NCBI GenBank assembly: GCA_026874595.1 | Contig: CM049311.1 | Location: 32,569,176-32,633,175, forward strand | Direction: 5' to 3' | DNA from: Sipunculus nudus | Lineage: Eukaryota > Annelida > Sipuncula > Golfingiida > Sipunculidae | DNA: 64,000 nt | The notes under the pieces: model-generated | The model's input: the letters and a program-made list of their open reading frames with translations, nothing else | Told to the model about the DNA's origin: nothing | The model's database searches: none | Shown: in pieces, positions 62,081 through 64,000 of the stretch | Layout: every line of letters begins with the position of its first letter | How positions within the stretch are numbered: position 1 is the stretch's first letter | Program-made: the position numbers and the translations under genes

Positions 62081-64000
62081 AACGATCGTCGGGTCAGCGC
62101 CTTTTGGGTCAGCTCAACTTCGTGAAAGGTACATTTTAATAAATATTGGACCGATAAGCCTACATTGCGTCGTGACACTGGTTGAATGATTAATGAAAAA
62201 ATGTCATTGTACAAGCCATCATAGCAATCCCATCTCCAAGGAAGTCACCGTGTTTTTCTGTGCTTCTCACGACTTAGCTGCAAATTATAAATGACACGAT
62301 ACCTGTATGCGATAAAGCGTTGTTATAGATAACATTTTTTTGTCCCCTTATCGAGATCCTCAGCTCGATTTTCGATAAGACTGAAACCGCCACTCTGACC
62401 TCTCTCGGTGACTTTCTTGTGTCAGACAGCAAAAAATCTACCGTCGATTAAGTGACCTTTTGTTGAAAAGAAGGTCGCGCTAGAGAGGAGACGAGATGAG
62501 ACAGTCCTGAGCAATCCTGGCCATATAAAAAAGTAATATTTCAGGACTGGTCCTGTGTAGTCCGGTCCGATCCGTTTGAGTTCGGTCTTTTTGCGGGGGT
62601 TTCAGGACCAGCCAAGGAGAGTTTATCATTGACCAATGACATTAGTTATATAAATCATATGATAGGCATAAAATTTGAAGACGTGGGTCACACATGGAGA
62701 CTGGAGGCCTCTTTAGCTATATATAGAAATATTTGCTAAAAAAAGTTGACTGTTGCTCACCTTATCTTATTCAGCCTAAAGGATTCACGTGTTATTGCTG
62801 TTCAATATAACATTAACAAATTGGTTTTAAAAATGTTGACCCTAGTAAATTGTCTGACATGAAGATCCGTATTCATAATGAAACAGTCAATCCACTCCCA
62901 TCCAAGGTCGACTTGCCATCGGACGATTGTTGGCTGCCCAAGGTTCCGTTTTTTGCCGTTTGTTTCTCTGATGGGATAAGATTCCCTGCACGTGTATACA
63001 TAATCGTTTTAATCGATTATGCACAAAGCAATTGATTTAATCGATTTTTAAATAAAACTACCAATCAATGATTTAATCGATTAATCGTCACATCACTATT
63101 ACAAAATACCATTGATATTGTTGGTTCCTGATGGTTACTCATGTAGGGACATACCTGATGTGTCAGAAAATTAGAAAGAGTAAAAAAAGTAGTTAAAAAT
63201 AAAATTCATATATACTCCAAATTATTAATTACCTTATTCGGCCTTAAATTTTATATGCAGCTATTTGGAAATGACTCCGCTGGTAGTCACACAAACAGTT
63301 AAACTGCATGTGCTGCCGCCTATGGAGGAAAGCGGTACTAAGTAGGCGACAGGCTAACGGTGCATTCATGACAGGTGCTTATGACCCTGGATTCTTCATA
63401 AATGCATGTCGCCATGTCCTCGGGTCCTAGGTTCAGACATTTCAGTGATGGTGTAGTACTGGGCAAAGATAAGGCACATTGTAAATTATTGCATGTTCTA
63501 AATAAATTGTTTGCAGTTTACTTGTTTGCTGTGACGTAGATTTGCTGAAATGGAATATGACTCGACATAGTTGTCATGTAGATGACATGTTAAGAACATG
63601 TATACCAATAAAAATTATATATAACGACTTTGTTCGGGGCAGTTGTATGGCCAACTATTTTCCCTGCACTGTTCTGTCAGAAAATATATATTGTAATCTG
63701 TAGACAGTGAATATACGCTGGATACAAGACCACAAATCTAAAACAATATACTTTTCAGTTCCTGATAGAACTTTCACCGGTCGCCATCGACGTAGGCTTC
63801 TGTTTTGACATTAAAGCATGAAAAATAAACATATAACAAAATTTTTATTTTGTCCCCTGCTACTAGCCCCAGAAATGAAAAAAATTGCGATCAAATCATC
63901 CGGCCCTACTTTTCTTTCCATTGTCCACAAAAATATGAGCATTTACTAATTATCATTGATACACGCCCCTATCTGGACGCTTTATGCGGGGTGTTTAATA
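62081..64000. other. right end of the window, no gene recognised
   Basis: TAATCGAT words at 63,000-63,110, ending CGATTAATCGTCACATCACTA, look like a hAT-type terminus (see findings). A stretch at 62,500-62,640 has recurring AGGACTGG/CAGTCCT words. No exon supported. Confidence 0.4.

Overview
The window is animal genomic DNA, most likely from a bivalve mollusc or a close lophotrochozoan. It is AT-rich, has short exons with GT-AG introns, (TA)n microsatellites, a tRNA-derived SINE, LINE and gag-like relics, and one clearly recognisable gene of a family that is expanded in molluscs. There are no bacterial-type operons. The species assignment is inference; I could not run a search.

Left part (1-9.8 kb): a minus-strand, multi-exon secreted-protein gene runs off the left edge. 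I resolved twelve coding exons (9784 down to 313) by matching splice sites and reading phase. They encode a signal peptide, two TSP1 modules each followed by a short Cys-rich EGF-like stretch, a D8C (uromodulin/VWDE-type) Cys-rich domain, a short CPPG linker, a VWDE-type beta-rich region and a von Willebrand factor D (VWD) domain. One intron uses a GC-AG donor. Intron 1 carries a 1.9-kb TA-flanked element whose long inverted arms are made of tandem A-rich repeats.

Middle (10.3-53.4 kb): at least seven copies of a short minus-strand exon, each coding for 64 nt of signal peptide and ending in phase 1, lie upstream of that gene. Their phase fits the D8C exon, so they look like an array of duplicated alternative first exons and promoters. 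Most of this region is a tandem segmental triplication: copy 1 at 13,868-24,612, copy 2 at 24,613-41,427, copy 3 at 41,428-52,349. Each copy holds a SINE, a GCGC-rich MITE, a LINE (EN-RT linker) fragment, a gag/protease relic and signal-peptide exons. The duplication breakpoint cuts the splice donor of one exon type. Copy 2 alone carries a 5,851-bp inverted-repeat transposon with an 8-bp target duplication; copies 1 and 3 preserve the empty site.

Right part (52.3-64 kb): no gene was recognised. It contains a dispersed repeat common in invertebrates, a 310-320-bp tandem repeat array, a free-standing SINE, an imperfect hairpin repeat, and a 3.1-kb hAT-like element sitting in a (TA)n tract with a nested 340-bp-arm foldback element inside it.

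Overall, one VWD/TSP1 secreted-protein gene sits beside an upstream region that appears to be growing by tandem duplication and transposon insertion, with a repeatedly copied signal-peptide exon as the only coding element retained in it.
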